Origin: Paulinella micropora
Taxonomy: Eukaryota; Cercozoa; Imbricatea; Euglyphida
Direction of reading: 5' to 3'
Assembly: GCA_009731375.1 (NCBI GenBank)
Contig: BJOX01000047.1
Location: forward strand, 410,404-474,403
DNA length: 64,000 bases
The notes under the pieces are model-generated. The model ran no database searches. It had not been told where the DNA came from and worked only from the letters and a program-made list of their open reading frames with translations. Shown one piece after another: positions 27,760-40,799 of this stretch; the first letter of the stretch is position 1, and each line of letters begins with the position of its first letter. Both the position numbers and the translations under genes were made by a program.

Positions 27760-28134
27760 CATCATCATCATCATCATTATCATCATAATCATCATCATGT
27801 ACCTGCGGCGGGACGGTGGCGGTGGCGCCGCGGAGGCGTGGACAGCCTCCTGCAGCTCGTCGGCGGCCTAGCCCACTTGCACCTGGCGGGCTACCTGCAC
27901 CGGGACCTCAAGCCCGACAACCTAGTACTCAGCCAGGACGGCGCCTGTGTCTGGTGGACTACGGGTTGGCGTCACGCAGGCACAGCCCCCCGGCCACTGC
28001 TAGCACCCCCCTGCCGCCCCTAGACGGGGCTCATTCTCAGTGGGGCACCTGCATCGTAGGCACCTGGACGTACATGAGCCCCCGCGCGCACGTGGCCGAG
28101 GCCTCGCTCATAATCATCATCATCATCATCATCA

Positions 28135-28216
<82 letters not shown>

Positions 28217-28585
28217 CATCATCATCATCATTATTATTATTATTATTATTATTATTAATAATAATAATATCGTTATTATTATTATCAGAAGTCATTCGAA
28301 TACTGATCAAACCATGCATGGATGCATACTGCCTTGCAAATCCAGGGGTTGCCTTCCCCTTCGGCTGCTCAAGGCCTACCGTGAATCTCTATCGCCTCTC
28401 TTCTGTACCTTGCTGGAGTGCTTGCGCCAAGAAGGCTTTCTCGTAGCTTTCGCCACACACTCAGACGCGCTCAATTCCGCTCTGCTCCAACAGGTTATTA
28501 TTGTTATGACCGTTATTATCATTCCTGAAAGGTGTTGGGAGTAGGGGGTGGGGGGTTTGGGGGAGAAGGAAATTGGAAATTGTGC

Positions 28586-28634
<49 letters not shown>

Positions 28635-29593
28635 NNNNNNNNNNTTTGCAGGCTGGCTAGCCTCGGACTTGATGTCGATGCTGGTAGAGTGTTTTGGAAT
28701 TCACGCAAACATTTGCGTGAGGGGAGTGTCCTGAATGCGAAAATTCCTTGTTTTTTAAAAGCCTCATATCTGCACCCCCGTCGGAATAAATCATGGTTTG
28801 TGGGAACCAGGAATTGGGGGAGCTCATATTGACAGGTTGGCTAGCCCCAGACTCGATGTTGATACTGATATAGTTTGCATGGAATTCACGAAAATATTTC
28901 CGTTAGGAGAGTGTCCTCAAGAGTACTTGCCGGTACCTCAGGCAATTTGAACCTACCTGTCGAAGGGGAAGGGGAGGTCCGGGGGGCCTTCCCCCGGGAA
29001 CCTCAGCCTCGCAGTTGTACGTACCTCATGCGAATTAGCTGGCACCAACATGAATGGCTGAGAATGCTCCAAGGCTCAAAGAGTTGTGCTACCAGTGGTT
29101 ATGCCGCTTACCTTCTGCAATTGAACGTACCCTGTCGACTGGAAAGGCGGGGCTCCGGGGGCCCCTCCCCCGAGACCCAGCCCCGCCATTTAACGTACCC
29201 GAAGCGAATTTGCCTGCACGAAAGTAAATAGCTGAGAATGCTCGAAGGTTCCCAAAGTTGTGCCAAAAGAGTTGAGAGGTTGATTTTTTTGTTTTCACAA
29301 CCTCGGGACGCGCTCTAGGTACTGAACCAGTTGAAATAGAGATTTTTGAAGCTTTTGGCAAAGTTGTGCCAAAATTGGCTGAGAATGCTCCAAGGCTCTA
29401 AGACTTGTTGCAGAGGTGTTGAGAGGCTGATTCTTTGTCTTTTCGCAAGCTCGACACAAGCTCTTTGAGGGGTATAGTTGAAATTACGAATTTCGAATGT
29501 AATGACAAAGTAGTGCCTAAATGAATGGTTGCAATTTGCTCCAAGTCTGTAAAGTTGTGCAAGTGAGAATGAGGGGAAAAGCGACCTTGGGAC

Positions 29594-29626
<33 letters not shown>

Positions 29627-29701
29627 AGGGCGCGGGGGTGCGCGAAGCGCACCGCATTCGCGCACCGCAAACCATCCTTTCAGGTGTTGGCGCAGCCTCT
29701 A

Positions 29702-29734
<33 letters not shown>

Positions 29735-30001
29735 TGGACACCGTGATAGCCCAGTGGTCAAGTTCTACCATCTGGGCCCTGTCGCCAGTTCGATTCCCGT
29801 CGGTGCCACCAGTATTTTCATTGAACATACCGGTCCGTCTGGACCAGTATTTTCATTGAACATACCGGTCCGTCTGGAAGTGTTGGAACTGCCCTTGCGG
29901 TGGTGTCATTAGAGCCTATCGTCAATTCTTCGTACTCCCCTCACGGGTGAGACGATGGAGGCGCATGTGCAGAAATGCATCAGCCATTGACAGAGAAGCA
30001 C

Positions 30002-30034
<33 letters not shown>

Positions 30035-30127
30035 CACTATTACTATTATTATTATTATTATTATTATTGTTATTATTATTAATATTATTATTATTATTAA
30101 TATTATTATTATTATTATTATTATTAC

Positions 30128-30170
<43 letters not shown>

Positions 30171-33100
30171 CCCTGAAAAGTGTTGGAGAAGGGGGTGGGG
30201 GGTTTGGGGGGAGGGGGAAAATGAAAATTGTGTACGCCCCCCACCTCCCCACCCAGCGTTTCCGCACCCCTGTCGGAATAAATCATGGTTTGTGGGAACC
30301 AGGAGGAGCAGGAGGAGTTGGGAGCTCATATTTGCAGGGTGGCTAGCGCCAGACTCGATCTTGACGCTGATATGATTTTTTTGAAATTCACGCAAATTTT
30401 TGCGTTATTGGGGAGTGTCCTGAATGCCAAAATTCCTTGTTTTTTTTCGCACCCCTGTCGGAATAAATCATGGTTTGTGTGAACCAGGAGGAGTTGGGAG
30501 CTCATAATGATAGAGTGTCTAGCCACACTCGATGTTGATGCTGATATAGTTTCTTTGGAATTCACGCAAATATTTGCGTTAGGGGAGTGTCCTGAATGCG
30601 AAAATTCCTTGTTTTTAAGCCTATTTTCTGCACCATCGTCGGAATAAATAATGGTTTGTGTGAACCAGGAGGAATTGGGAGCTCATATTGACAGGGTGGC
30701 TAGCCCCAGACTCGATCTTGATGCTGATATAGTTTTTTTTGAAATTCACGCAAATATTTGCGTTAGGGGAGTGTCCTGAATGCCAAATTTCCTTGTTTTT
30801 AGCAGTACTTGCAGGTGCCTCCGGCAATCGAACGTACCCTGTCGACGGGGCAGGGGGGGTCCGGGGGGCCCTCCCCCCGGTAACCCCAGCCCGGCGATTG
30901 TACGTACCAGTGTTGGTTGCGGGTGGCACCCACACAAGAAAATTGAGGTCTTGTGCCACCAGGCGCCCTCCGGCAATTGAACGTACCATGTCGACAGGGC
31001 AGGGGAGTCCGGGGGCCCTCCCCCGGGAACCCCAACCCAACGATTGTACGTACCCATTTTGGTCGCGGGTGGCACCCACACCAGAAAATTGAGGTCTTGT
31101 GCCACCAGCCGCAGTTTGCGCACAGTAGAGGGATTTAGCGGCTGTTATTAGTGTATCTGACACTTCTTGATAAGCTCTCTTCGAAAATATAAAAAATATT
31201 GCGCCGGGTGGCATGGCACACAAACCGGAAAATTGAGGTTTTTGCGCCACCAGGCGTCGTTTGCGCACACCCGAGGGAGTTTGAGGATGATGTTTGGTGT
31301 ACCCGACACCTCTAGGTGCGCTCTCTTCCGGAGATAAAAAAGTTTTGGTGGCAGGTGGCACAAAAACCAGAGATTTTAGGTTTATATGCCACCATATCTT
31401 ACACTTGCGTTCTGCTGATACCTGCTGCAATTGAACGTACCCTGTCGACGGGGAGGGGGTCCGGGGGGCCCTTTCCCGGGAATCCCAGCCCGAGGGGGAG
31501 GTGGGGGGGGGGGGGCCCCGCGAAGCGCACCGCAAACCATCCTTTCAGGTGTTGGCGCAGCCCCTAGTTATTATCATTATTATTGTCATTATTATTACTA
31601 TTATTATTATTATTATTCTTATTATTATTATTATTATTATTATCATTATTATTGNNNNNNNNNNNNNNNNNNNNNNNNNNNNNNNNNNNNNNNNNNNNNN
31701 NNNNNNNNNNNNNNNNNNNNNNNNNNNNNNNNNNNNNNNNNNNNNNNNNNNNNNNNNNNNNNNNNNNNNNNNNNNNNNNNNNNNNNNNNNNNNNNNNNNN
31801 NNNNNNNNNNNNNNNNNNNNNNNNNNNNNNNNNNNNNNNNNNNNNNNNNNNNNNNNNNNNNNNNNNNNNNNNNNNNNNNNNNNNNNNNNNNNNNNNNNNN
31901 NNNNNNNNNNNNNNNNNNNNNNNNNNNNNNNNNNNNNNNNNNNNNNNNNNNNNNNNNNNNNNNNNNNNNNNNNNNNNNNNNNNNNNNNNNNNNNNNNNNN
32001 NNNNNNNNNNNNNNNNNNNNNNNNNNNNNNNNNNNNNNNNNNNNNNNNNNNNNNNNNNNNNNNNNNNNCCCCCCCCCCCCCCCCCCCCCCATTTCCGCAT
32101 CCCTGTCGGAATAAATCATGGTTTGTGGGAACCAGGAGGAGTTGGGAGCTTATATTGGCAGGGTGGCTAGCTCCAGACTCGATGTTGATGTTTTGAAATT
32201 CACACAAATATTTGCGTTAGGGGAGTGTCCTGAATGCAAAAATTGTTTCCGCACCCTATCGGAATAAATCATGGTTTGTGAGAACCAGGAGTTGGGAGCT
32301 CATATTTGCAGGGTAGCTAGCTCCAGACTCGATCTTGATGCTGGTGTAATTTTTTTGGAATTCACGCAAATATTTGCGTTAGGGGAGCGTCCTGAATGCG
32401 AAAATTCCTTGGTTTTTTAGCCTATTTTCTGCTCTCCCATCGGAATAAATCATGGTTTGTGGGACCCAGGAGGAGTTGGGAGCTCATATTGGCAGGGTGG
32501 CTAGCCCCAGACTCGATGTTGATGCTGATATAGTTTTTTTTGAAATTCACGCAAATATTTGCGTTAGGGGAGTGTCCTGAATGCTAAATTTCCTTGTTTT
32601 CCAGCAGTTCTTGCCGGTGCCTCCGGCAATTGAACGTACCCTGTCGACGGGGCAGGGAGGGCCCCCCACCCTGTCGACGGGCAGGGGGGGTCCGGGGGGC
32701 CCTCCCCCGGGAACCCCAGCACGGCAATTGCACGTACCTGTTTATTCGCGGGTGGCACCCACACCAGAAAATTGAGGTCTTGTGTCACCAGCCGCCGTTT
32801 GCGCACACCAGAGGGAGTTAGCGGCTGATATTTGATGCATCGGACATTTTTGGATGAGCTCTTTTCGAAAATATAAAAATTGTGGCGCCGGGTGGCACAC
32901 AAACCGGAAAATTGAGGTTTTTGCGTCACCAGGCGCCGTTTGCGCACACCCGAGGGAGTTTGAGGCTGATGTTTGGTGTACCCGACACCTCTCGGTGCGC
33001 TCTCTTCGGAGATAAAACAATTTTGGTGCGCGGGCGGCACAAAAACAAGAGATTTTAGGTTGTTGTGTCACCAGAGCTTACACTTGCGTTCTGCTGGTAG

Positions 33101-33251
33101 CTCCGGCAATTGAAAGTACCCTGTCGAGGGGAAAGGGGGGTCCGGGGAGCCAACCCCCGGGAACCCCAGCCCGAGGGGGGGGGGGGGGGGGGGGTGGCGC
33201 TTCGCGAAGCGCACCGCAAACCATCCTTTCAGGTGTTGGCGCAGCCCCTAG

Positions 33252-33292
<41 letters not shown>

Positions 33293-33547
33293 GCCCAGTG
33301 GTCAAGTTCTACCATCTGGGCCCTGTCGCCAGTTCGATTCCCGTCGGTGCCACCAGTATTTTCATTGAACATACCGGTCTATTTCTGGACCAGTATTTTC
33401 ATTGAACATACCGGCCCGTCTGGAAGTGTTGGAACTGCCCTTGCGGGGGTGTCATTAGAGCTTATCGTCAATTCTTCGTACTCCCCTCACGGGTGAGACG
33501 ATGGAGGCGCATGTGCAGAAATGCATCAGCCATTGACAGAGAAGCAC

Positions 33548-33613
<66 letters not shown>

Positions 33614-33730
33614 TATTATTACTATTATTATTATTATTATTATTTACTATATCTGAGGCGTACTGATGCAGCTAATGGCATATCCTCAACGGACATAAGC
33701 CTCCAATACCCTGTTCGAGGTCCTCCACCA

Positions 33731-33773
<43 letters not shown>

Positions 33774-33840
33774 CATTATCACTATCATTATCATTATCAT
33801 TATCGTTATCGTTATCATTATCATTATCATTATCGTTATC

Positions 33841-33901
<61 letters not shown>

Positions 33902-35086
33902 TTATTATTATTCAGCCCAATGGCCTCAAGGCGTTAAACTGTGACGCCAACTCATAACCCTTTGGTGGTAGATGCTGGGGAGGAGGGTCGTTGCGCGCNN
34001 NNNNNNNNNNNNNNNNNNNNNNNNNNNNNNNNNNNNNNNNNNNNNNNNNNNNNNNNNNNNNNNNNNNNNNNNNNNNNNNNNNNNNNNNNNNNNNNNNNNN
34101 NNNNNNNNNNNNNNNNNNNNNNNNNNNNNNNNNNNNNNNNNNNNNNNNNNNNNNNNNNNNNNNNNNNNNNNNNNNNNNNNNNNNNNNNNNNNNNNNNNNN
34201 NNNNNNNNNNNNNNNNNNNNNNNNNNNNNNNNNNNNNNNNNNNNNNNNNNNNNNNNNNNNNNNNNNNNNNNNNNNNNNNNNNNNNNNNNNNNNNNNNNNN
34301 NNNNNNNNNNNNNNNNNNNNNNNNNNNNNNNNNNNNNNNNNNNNNNNNNNNNNNNNNNNNNNNNNNNNNNNNNNNNNNNNNNNNNNNNNNNNNNNNNNNN
34401 NNNNNNNNNNNNNNNNNNNNNNNNNNNNNNNNNNNNNNNNNNNNNNNNNNNNNNNNNNNNNNNNNNNNNNNNNNNNNNNNNNNNNNNNNNNNNNNNNNNN
34501 NNNNNNNNNNNNNNNNNNNNNNNNNNNNNNNNNNNNNNNNNNNNNNNNNNNNNNNNNNNNNNNNNNNNNNNNNNNNNNNNNNNNNNNNNNNNNNNNNNNN
34601 NNNNNNNNNNNNNNNNNNNNNNNNNNNNNNNNNNNNNNNNNNNNNNNNNNNNNNNNNNNNNNNNNNNNNNNNNNNNNNNNNNNNNNNNNNNNNNNNNNNN
34701 NNNNNNNNNNNNNNNNNNNNNNNNNNNNNNNNNNNNNNNNNNNNNNNNNNNNNNNNNNNNNNNNNNNNNNNNNNNNNNNNNNNNNNNNNNNNNNNNNNNN
34801 NNNNNNNNNNNNNNNNNNNNNNNNNNNNNNNNNNNNNNNNNNNNNNNNNNNNNNNNNNNNNNNNNNNNNNNNNNNNNNNNNNNNNNNNNNNNNNNNNNNN
34901 NNNNNNTGGGACTGCGGAATAACCTCGGCTTAGTGTAGTCTTGCCCTCAGGAGCTCCATCGGTGGCCCCTATAATCAGTCGAGAGACTGACTAGGTGGGG
35001 ATGGAGCACCTCGAACAAGGGCATGGAGGCTCATGTCCGGAAACGGATCGTGCCATCAGCTGCATCAGTATGCCTTAGGGGAAGTA

Positions 35087-35148
<62 letters not shown>

Positions 35149-35234
35149 CCATTCTTCTTCTTCTTCTTCTTCTTCTTCTTCTTCTTCTTCTTCTTCTTCT
35201 CCTCCTCCTCCTCCTCCTCCTCTGCTTCTTCTTC

Positions 35235-35286
<52 letters not shown>

Positions 35287-37512
35287 TACTACTACTACTA
35301 CAACTACTACTACTATTATTATTATTATTATTCTTATTATTATTATTATTATTATTATTTAGGGAGTACATAGGCCATCGGTCCTTTCCATGGGCTGATT
35401 GGTATAAAGCTCCTAGAGTAATGTTCTATGCCGTCACTTCCTTTATTCCACCGATTGGNNNNNNNNNNNNNNNNNNNNNNNNNNNNNNNNNNNNNNNNNN
35501 NNNNNNNNNNNNNNNNNNNNNNNNNNNNNNNNNNNNNNNNNNNNNNNNNNNNNNNNNNNNNNNNNNNNNNNNNNNNNNNNNNNNNNNNNNNNNNNNNNNN
35601 NNNNNNNNNNNNNNNNNNNNNNNNNNNNNNNNNNNNNNNNNNNNNNNNNNNNNNNNNNNNNNNNNNNNNNNNNNNNNNNNNNNNNNNNNNNNNNNNNNNN
35701 NNNNNNNNNNNNNNNNNNNNNNNNNNNNNNNNNNNNNNNNNNNNNNNNNNNNNNNNNNNNNNNNNNNNNNNNNNNNNNNNNNNNNNNNNNNNNNNNNNNN
35801 NNNNNNNNNNNNNNNNNNNNNNNNNNNNNNNNNNNNNNNNNNNNNNNNNNNNNNNNNNNNNNNNNNNNNNNNNNNNNNNNNNNNNNNNNNNNNNNNNNNN
35901 NNNNNNNNNNNNNNNNNNNNNNNNNNNNNNNNNNNNNNNNNNNNNNNNNNNNNNNNNNNNNNNNNNNNNNNNNNNNNNNNNNNNNNNNNNNNNNNNNNNN
36001 NNNNNNNNNNNNNNNNNNNNNNNNNNNNNNNNNNNNNNNNNNNNNNNNNNNNNNNNNNNNNNNNNNNNNNNNNNNNNNNNNNNNNNNNNNNNNNNNNNNN
36101 NNNNNNNNNNNNNNNNNNNNNNNNNNNNNNNNNNNNNNNNNNNNNNNNNNNNNNNNNNNNNNNNNNNNNNNNNNNNNNNNNNNNNNNNNNNNNNNNNNNN
36201 NNNNNNNNNNNNNNNNNNNNNNNNNNNNNNNNNNNNNNNNNNNNNNNNNNNNNNNNNNNNNNNNNNNNNNNNNNNNNNNNNNNNNNNNNNNNNNNNNNNA
36301 TAGCCCAGTGGTCAAGTTCTACCATCTGGGCCCTGTCGCCAGTTCGATTCCCGTCGGTGCCACCAGTATTTTCATTGAACATACCGGTCCGTCTGGAAGT
36401 GTTGGAACTGCCCGTGCGGGGGTGTCATTAGAGCCTATCGTCAATTCTTCGTACTCCCCTCACGGGTGAGACGATGGAGGCGCATGTGCAGATTTGCATC
36501 AGCCATTGACAGAGAAGCATTATTATTATTATTAATTTATTATTACTACACAGGAGCGCGCGTTTTTTCCTTCACACCTCGCTGGCCCAGCCCTGGTACA
36601 TACATACCTACATACTTACTTATATACATGATTTGACCATATCACGTATACACGCATATATACTTTTCAGGTCGACGCTCTGCGGAAAATATCTATGATT
36701 TCATCATAGCACGTATAGACACATATATACTTTTCAGGTGGACGCTCTACTAGAAAATACTTTAAGCGCAGCGGAGGTGGCACAATTGCCCAAAGTGTGC
36801 ATGAGCCCGGCCTTATATCAGCCCCCACAGGACGCTGCACGGCGCGTTTACTACGCAAAGTATCTTAGCAATCTGGGGCTAGATCCCACCGCAGAGTCCG
36901 CTGCCACACAATTTCCTCCCGCCCTGTACAAGACGCAGCACTTATTGATCCTAGAAGCGCTTACGGGGGTGCGACAAGCGCACATGTTGTTAATAGATGA
37001 CAAGAGGCAAAACGTCCTTGCCGCCGCAGCACATGGCGCTTTCGGTATACACGTGACAGGCACACAGGGATTGCAATTACAGCAGCTGACTCGTTGGTAC
37101 TATCCTTTTGGATCCAACGCGACTCCTTCATTCTGTCCCTATGCAGCTTCCACTTCCTTCCCACCTGCTGCGCCTAGTTTGTTTCCAAGCGTGTCCTCGT
37201 TCTCCCGCACATTTTCGTCTTCTTCTTCTTCTTCTTCTTCTTCTTCTTCTTCTTCTTCTTCTTCTTCTTCTTCCTTCTTTGCTTTTCTCGCGCGCTCCTT
37301 ATATTCTTCCTTGCCTTCTTCTTTGTTTTCACTTCCGTTCTCCTCTTCAAACTCTTTCATCCCACCATCTCTGCCAGCAGAGTCGTCTCCCTCCTCAATT
37401 CGGCCTCTTTCTTCTTCTCCTTCTCCTTCTTCTTCTTCTTCTTCTTCTTCTTCTTCTTCTTCTTCTTCTTCTTCTTCTTCTTCTTCTTCTTCTTCTTCTT
37501 CTTCTTTCTCCT

Positions 37513-37558
<46 letters not shown>

Positions 37559-37566
37559 TACTATTT

Positions 37567-37603
<37 letters not shown>

Positions 37604-37737
37604 CTACGCTTCTTCTTCCTCTTCTTGTCCATCCGTCTTGTCATCTTTGGGATCAACTGCAGATCTTATGGAGGTAATTATCTCTCTCTCTCTCTCTCGC
37701 TTGCTTGCTCGCTTGCTCTTTCTATCTATCTATATAT

Positions 37738-37783
<46 letters not shown>

Positions 37784-37860
37784 CTATTTACTTCTCGCTA
37801 TCTCTCCAAATATATTATAGCATGTGTAAAAATAAACACATAGTGGATTTTTTAAAAAAT

Positions 37861-37912
<52 letters not shown>

Positions 37913-37996
37913 TGTGTGTTTCTGCAGCAGGGAGGCGTAGATGTCCTTGAAAGTAGTTATCTGACTGCAGACGAATTAAGTCACTTCTTTTCCTAG
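25216..37996 (+). CDS. HAD-superfamily phosphatase-like gene, five recognised exons
   Basis: Exons in agreeing phase: 25216-25351, 28289-28493, 36554-36595, 36738-37673 and 37928-37996. Exon 1 contains HAD motif I (VVFDMDLTITR, the DxDxT nucleophile and acid/base Asp). Exon 2 has motif II (GFLVAFATHSD). Exon 4 has motif IV (MLLIDDKRQNVLAAAAHGAF, metal-binding Asp pair) and then GIHVTGTQGL. The fold hydrolyses phosphate esters; the substrate cannot be read. The last exon ends TADELSHFFS and TAG. Exon 4 may instead end at a donor near 37096, because the following in-frame 190 codons are Ser/Thr tracts from (TCT)n and (ACT)n. The 5' end is not found. The 8-kb second intron is built of repeats and has large gaps. 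Confidence 0.75.
25363..25720 (+). repeat. (TTA)n/(CATTAT)n microsatellite
   Basis: Fills the start of phosphatase intron 1, directly after exon 1, and leads into SINE copy 5. Confidence 0.9.
25725..25980 (+). repeat. tRNA-derived SINE, copy 5
   Basis: Full length apart from an 11-base gap at 25865-25875. The tRNA-like head, the 36-bp unit twice, and the standard tail are present, with TTA on both sides. Confidence 0.85.
26101..27106 (+). repeat. C-tract/G-tract bounded element, copy 1
   Basis: Starts CCCTGAAAGGTGATGGGAG, then a long poly-C, a gap (26260-26305), poly-T, and unit P (CAAATATTTGCGTTAGGGG). Several Q units follow (AACGTACC, TGTCGAC, a GGGGGTCC/CCCCGGGA core, then TGTACGTACC), alternating with a GAATGGCTGAGAATGCTC unit. 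It ends in poly-G at a 399-base gap. Three related copies follow downstream. No coding frame is credible. Confidence 0.7.
27107..27505. other. Assembly gap (399 N)
   Basis: Unknown bases. The gap begins inside a poly-G tract. Confidence 0.99.
27506..27694 (+). repeat. Dispersed repeat family B, copy 4 (subtype 1)
   Basis: Nearly identical to copy 2 at 7019-7207 and followed by TTA/ATC repeats. Confidence 0.8.
27797..28110 (+). pseudogene. GC-rich Ser/Thr kinase fragment, frameshifted
   Basis: One frame reads LLQLVGGLAHLHLAGYLHRD then LKPDNLVLSQDGACV, the catalytic loop of a Ser/Thr kinase. The motif that should follow (LVDYGLAS, a DFG variant) lies in another frame, as does GTWTYMSPRAH, the activation segment end. 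One frameshift therefore separates them. The segment is far GC-richer than its surroundings, has no flanking exons and is bounded by ATC repeats on both sides. It is unlike the kinase of the preceding gene (HRDLKPDN against HRDVAARN), so it came from a different gene. A sequencing error could also cause the shift. Confidence 0.7.
28111..28286 (+). repeat. (ATC)n/(TTA)n microsatellite
   Basis: Trinucleotide repeat between the kinase fragment and phosphatase exon 2. Confidence 0.9.
28523..29702 (+). repeat. C-tract/G-tract bounded element, copy 2
   Basis: Left end CCTGAAAGGTGTTGGGAG and poly-C, 10-base gap (28635-28644), P units, Q units, GAATGGCTGAGAATGCTC units, then poly-G and the right end GCGCACCGCAAACCATCCTT ... 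GGCGCAGCCTCTAG. A (TTA)n and SINE copy 6 follow. Confidence 0.75.
29736..30002 (+). repeat. tRNA-derived SINE, copy 6 (full length)
   Basis: Complete copy without gaps, very close to copy 1. TTA repeats lie on both sides. Confidence 0.88.
30170..31567 (+). repeat. C-tract/G-tract bounded element, copy 3 (complete)
   Basis: The best complete copy, with no gap. Order: left end, short C-rich stretch, three P units (30252-30805), two Q units (30815-31055), units with GGTGGCACCCACACCAGAAA and CGTTTGCGCACA, a further Q unit, poly-G, and the right end GCGAAGCGCACCGCAAACCA ... CAGCCCCTAG. P units carry the 16-base palindrome ACGCAAATATTTGCGT. Similar length and layout to copies 2 and 4. Confidence 0.78.
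31655..32068. other. Assembly gap (414 N)
   Basis: Unknown bases between (TTA)n and the poly-C start of the next element. By analogy with the neighbouring units a SINE may be missing here. Confidence 0.99.
32069..33251 (+). repeat. C-tract/G-tract bounded element, copy 4
   Basis: Same order as copy 3: poly-C, three P units, a Q unit (with an internal duplication near 32640-32680), GGTGGCAC units, Q unit, poly-G, right end. It is followed by (TTA)n and SINE copy 7. Confidence 0.78.
33291..33548 (+). repeat. tRNA-derived SINE, copy 7 (starts at box A)
   Basis: The first 12 bases of the tRNA-like head are missing; the copy begins TAGCCCAGTGG directly after (TTA)n. The rest is intact. Confidence 0.82.
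33549..33643 (+). repeat. (TTA)n microsatellite
   Basis: TTA run joining SINE copy 7 to an inverted family B fragment. Confidence 0.9.
33644..33731 (-). repeat. Dispersed repeat family B, inverted fragment
   Basis: Reverse complement of the 3' 88 bp of family B. It is the only copy on the minus strand and joins TTA to TTA/CATTAT repeats. Confidence 0.75.
33732..33913 (+). repeat. (ATTATC)n/(TTA)n microsatellite
   Basis: Hexamer CATTAT repeats flanked by TTA. Confidence 0.9.
33914..33998 (+). repeat. Family B 5' part, cut by gap
   Basis: Matches the 5' extension of copy 2 (CAGCCCAATGGCCTCAAGGC). The 908-base gap 33999-34906 separates it from the 3' part at 34907, so the two may be one element. 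Confidence 0.7.
33999..34906. other. Assembly gap (908 N)
   Basis: Unknown bases. Confidence 0.99.
34907..35087 (+). repeat. Dispersed repeat family B, copy 5 (subtype 2)
   Basis: Same subtype as 17617-17819, ending CATCAGTATGCCTTAGGGGA and (TTA)n. Confidence 0.78.
35088..35359 (+). repeat. (TTA)n, (TTC)n and (CTA)n array
   Basis: Trinucleotide runs of three units between families B and E. Confidence 0.9.
35360..35458 (+). repeat. Dispersed repeat family E, copy 2 (cut by gap)
   Basis: Matches 5718-5816 with few differences and ends at the 841-base gap 35459-36299. Confidence 0.75.
35459..36299. other. Assembly gap (841 N)
   Basis: Unknown bases. Confidence 0.99.
36300..36520 (+). repeat. 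tRNA-derived SINE, copy 8
   Basis: Starts at box A at the gap edge. It has only one 36-bp unit where other copies have two, so the internal repeat number varies between copies. Confidence 0.8.
36662..36705 (+). pseudogene. Ghost copy of phosphatase exon 4 start
   Basis: TACTTTTCAG then GTCGACGCTCTGCGGAAAAT copies the acceptor and first bases of the true exon at 36738 (TACTTTTCAG then GTGGACGCTCTACTAGAAAA), 67 bases upstream. The same kind of partial duplication is seen in the kinase gene. Confidence 0.75.
37680..37920 (+). repeat. (TC)n, (TCTA)n and (TTTA)n intronic repeats
   Basis: Fills the last phosphatase intron between 37674 and 37927. Confidence 0.88.
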
Positions 37997-40260
<2,264 letters not shown>

Positions 40261-40392
40261 GTTCTTTTCATTTTTTTTTAAAATAAAAAGATTTCGGGTG
40301 CGGCAGAGCCGACGTGTGATAGATTTAGATAGAGAGGTGTTTTGGCCCGCAGGGTTTGTATACCTGAAGCAGTAGGGGGGTGCACATACGCC

Positions 40393-40459
40393 AACCACCG
40401 CGCTGCCGACCCCGCCTCGCCGCTGTCGCGCTGCGAGGCGGGGTCGGCAGCGCGTGGTT
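40393..40459. repeat. Long GC-rich hairpin
   Basis: Arms 40400-40419 and 40434-40453 are perfect 20-base inverted repeats (GCGCTGCCGACCCCGCCTCG), with a 14-base loop. AACCAC and GTGGTT extend the stem past one unpaired C. It stands out in an AT-rich region and could be a terminator, a transposon end or a replication structure. Confidence 0.8.
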
Positions 40460-40799
40460 TGCGTTTGGGGGTCCCTTTGCACGCTCTTCTTCCTTTTTCT
40501 GTGCCGATTGTCCTTGATGCCTTGCTTGCATCCTTGCTCTTGCTTTTGACAGTGCATGCTCCTCTTCTTTCGCCTCTTCTGAATGTCTTTGTCACCGCCT
40601 CGCTTTATTTCGCTCGTTACGTCTCTTTTTAATCTTCTATCGCTTAGCTTCTATTTCCTGCATGATCCATTGTAATGGATATCCATTGTCTGCGATGTTT
40701 CTTTCTTCCTAATTAGCATGAATGTCTTCTCCTGCTAATAATGCTAAGTAAGTCAATGTTACTCAAAAGGGTTTGTTAATTAAATATTATGTAATGTGT

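Noticed and set aside
28973-33180. Repeated GGGGTCC...GGACCCC-type cores as a CRISPR array.
   Set aside because: Spacing is irregular, intervening sequence is itself repeated, and no cas-like genes occur.
33941-36431. Open frames of about 300 codons made of X.
   Set aside because: They are runs of N and carry no information.
37205-37520. A poly-Ser domain as a defining part of the phosphatase.
   Set aside because: The Ser/Thr tracts are TCT and ACT microsatellites that stay open by chance; whether this part is exon or intron needs transcript data, so it is only mentioned as an option.
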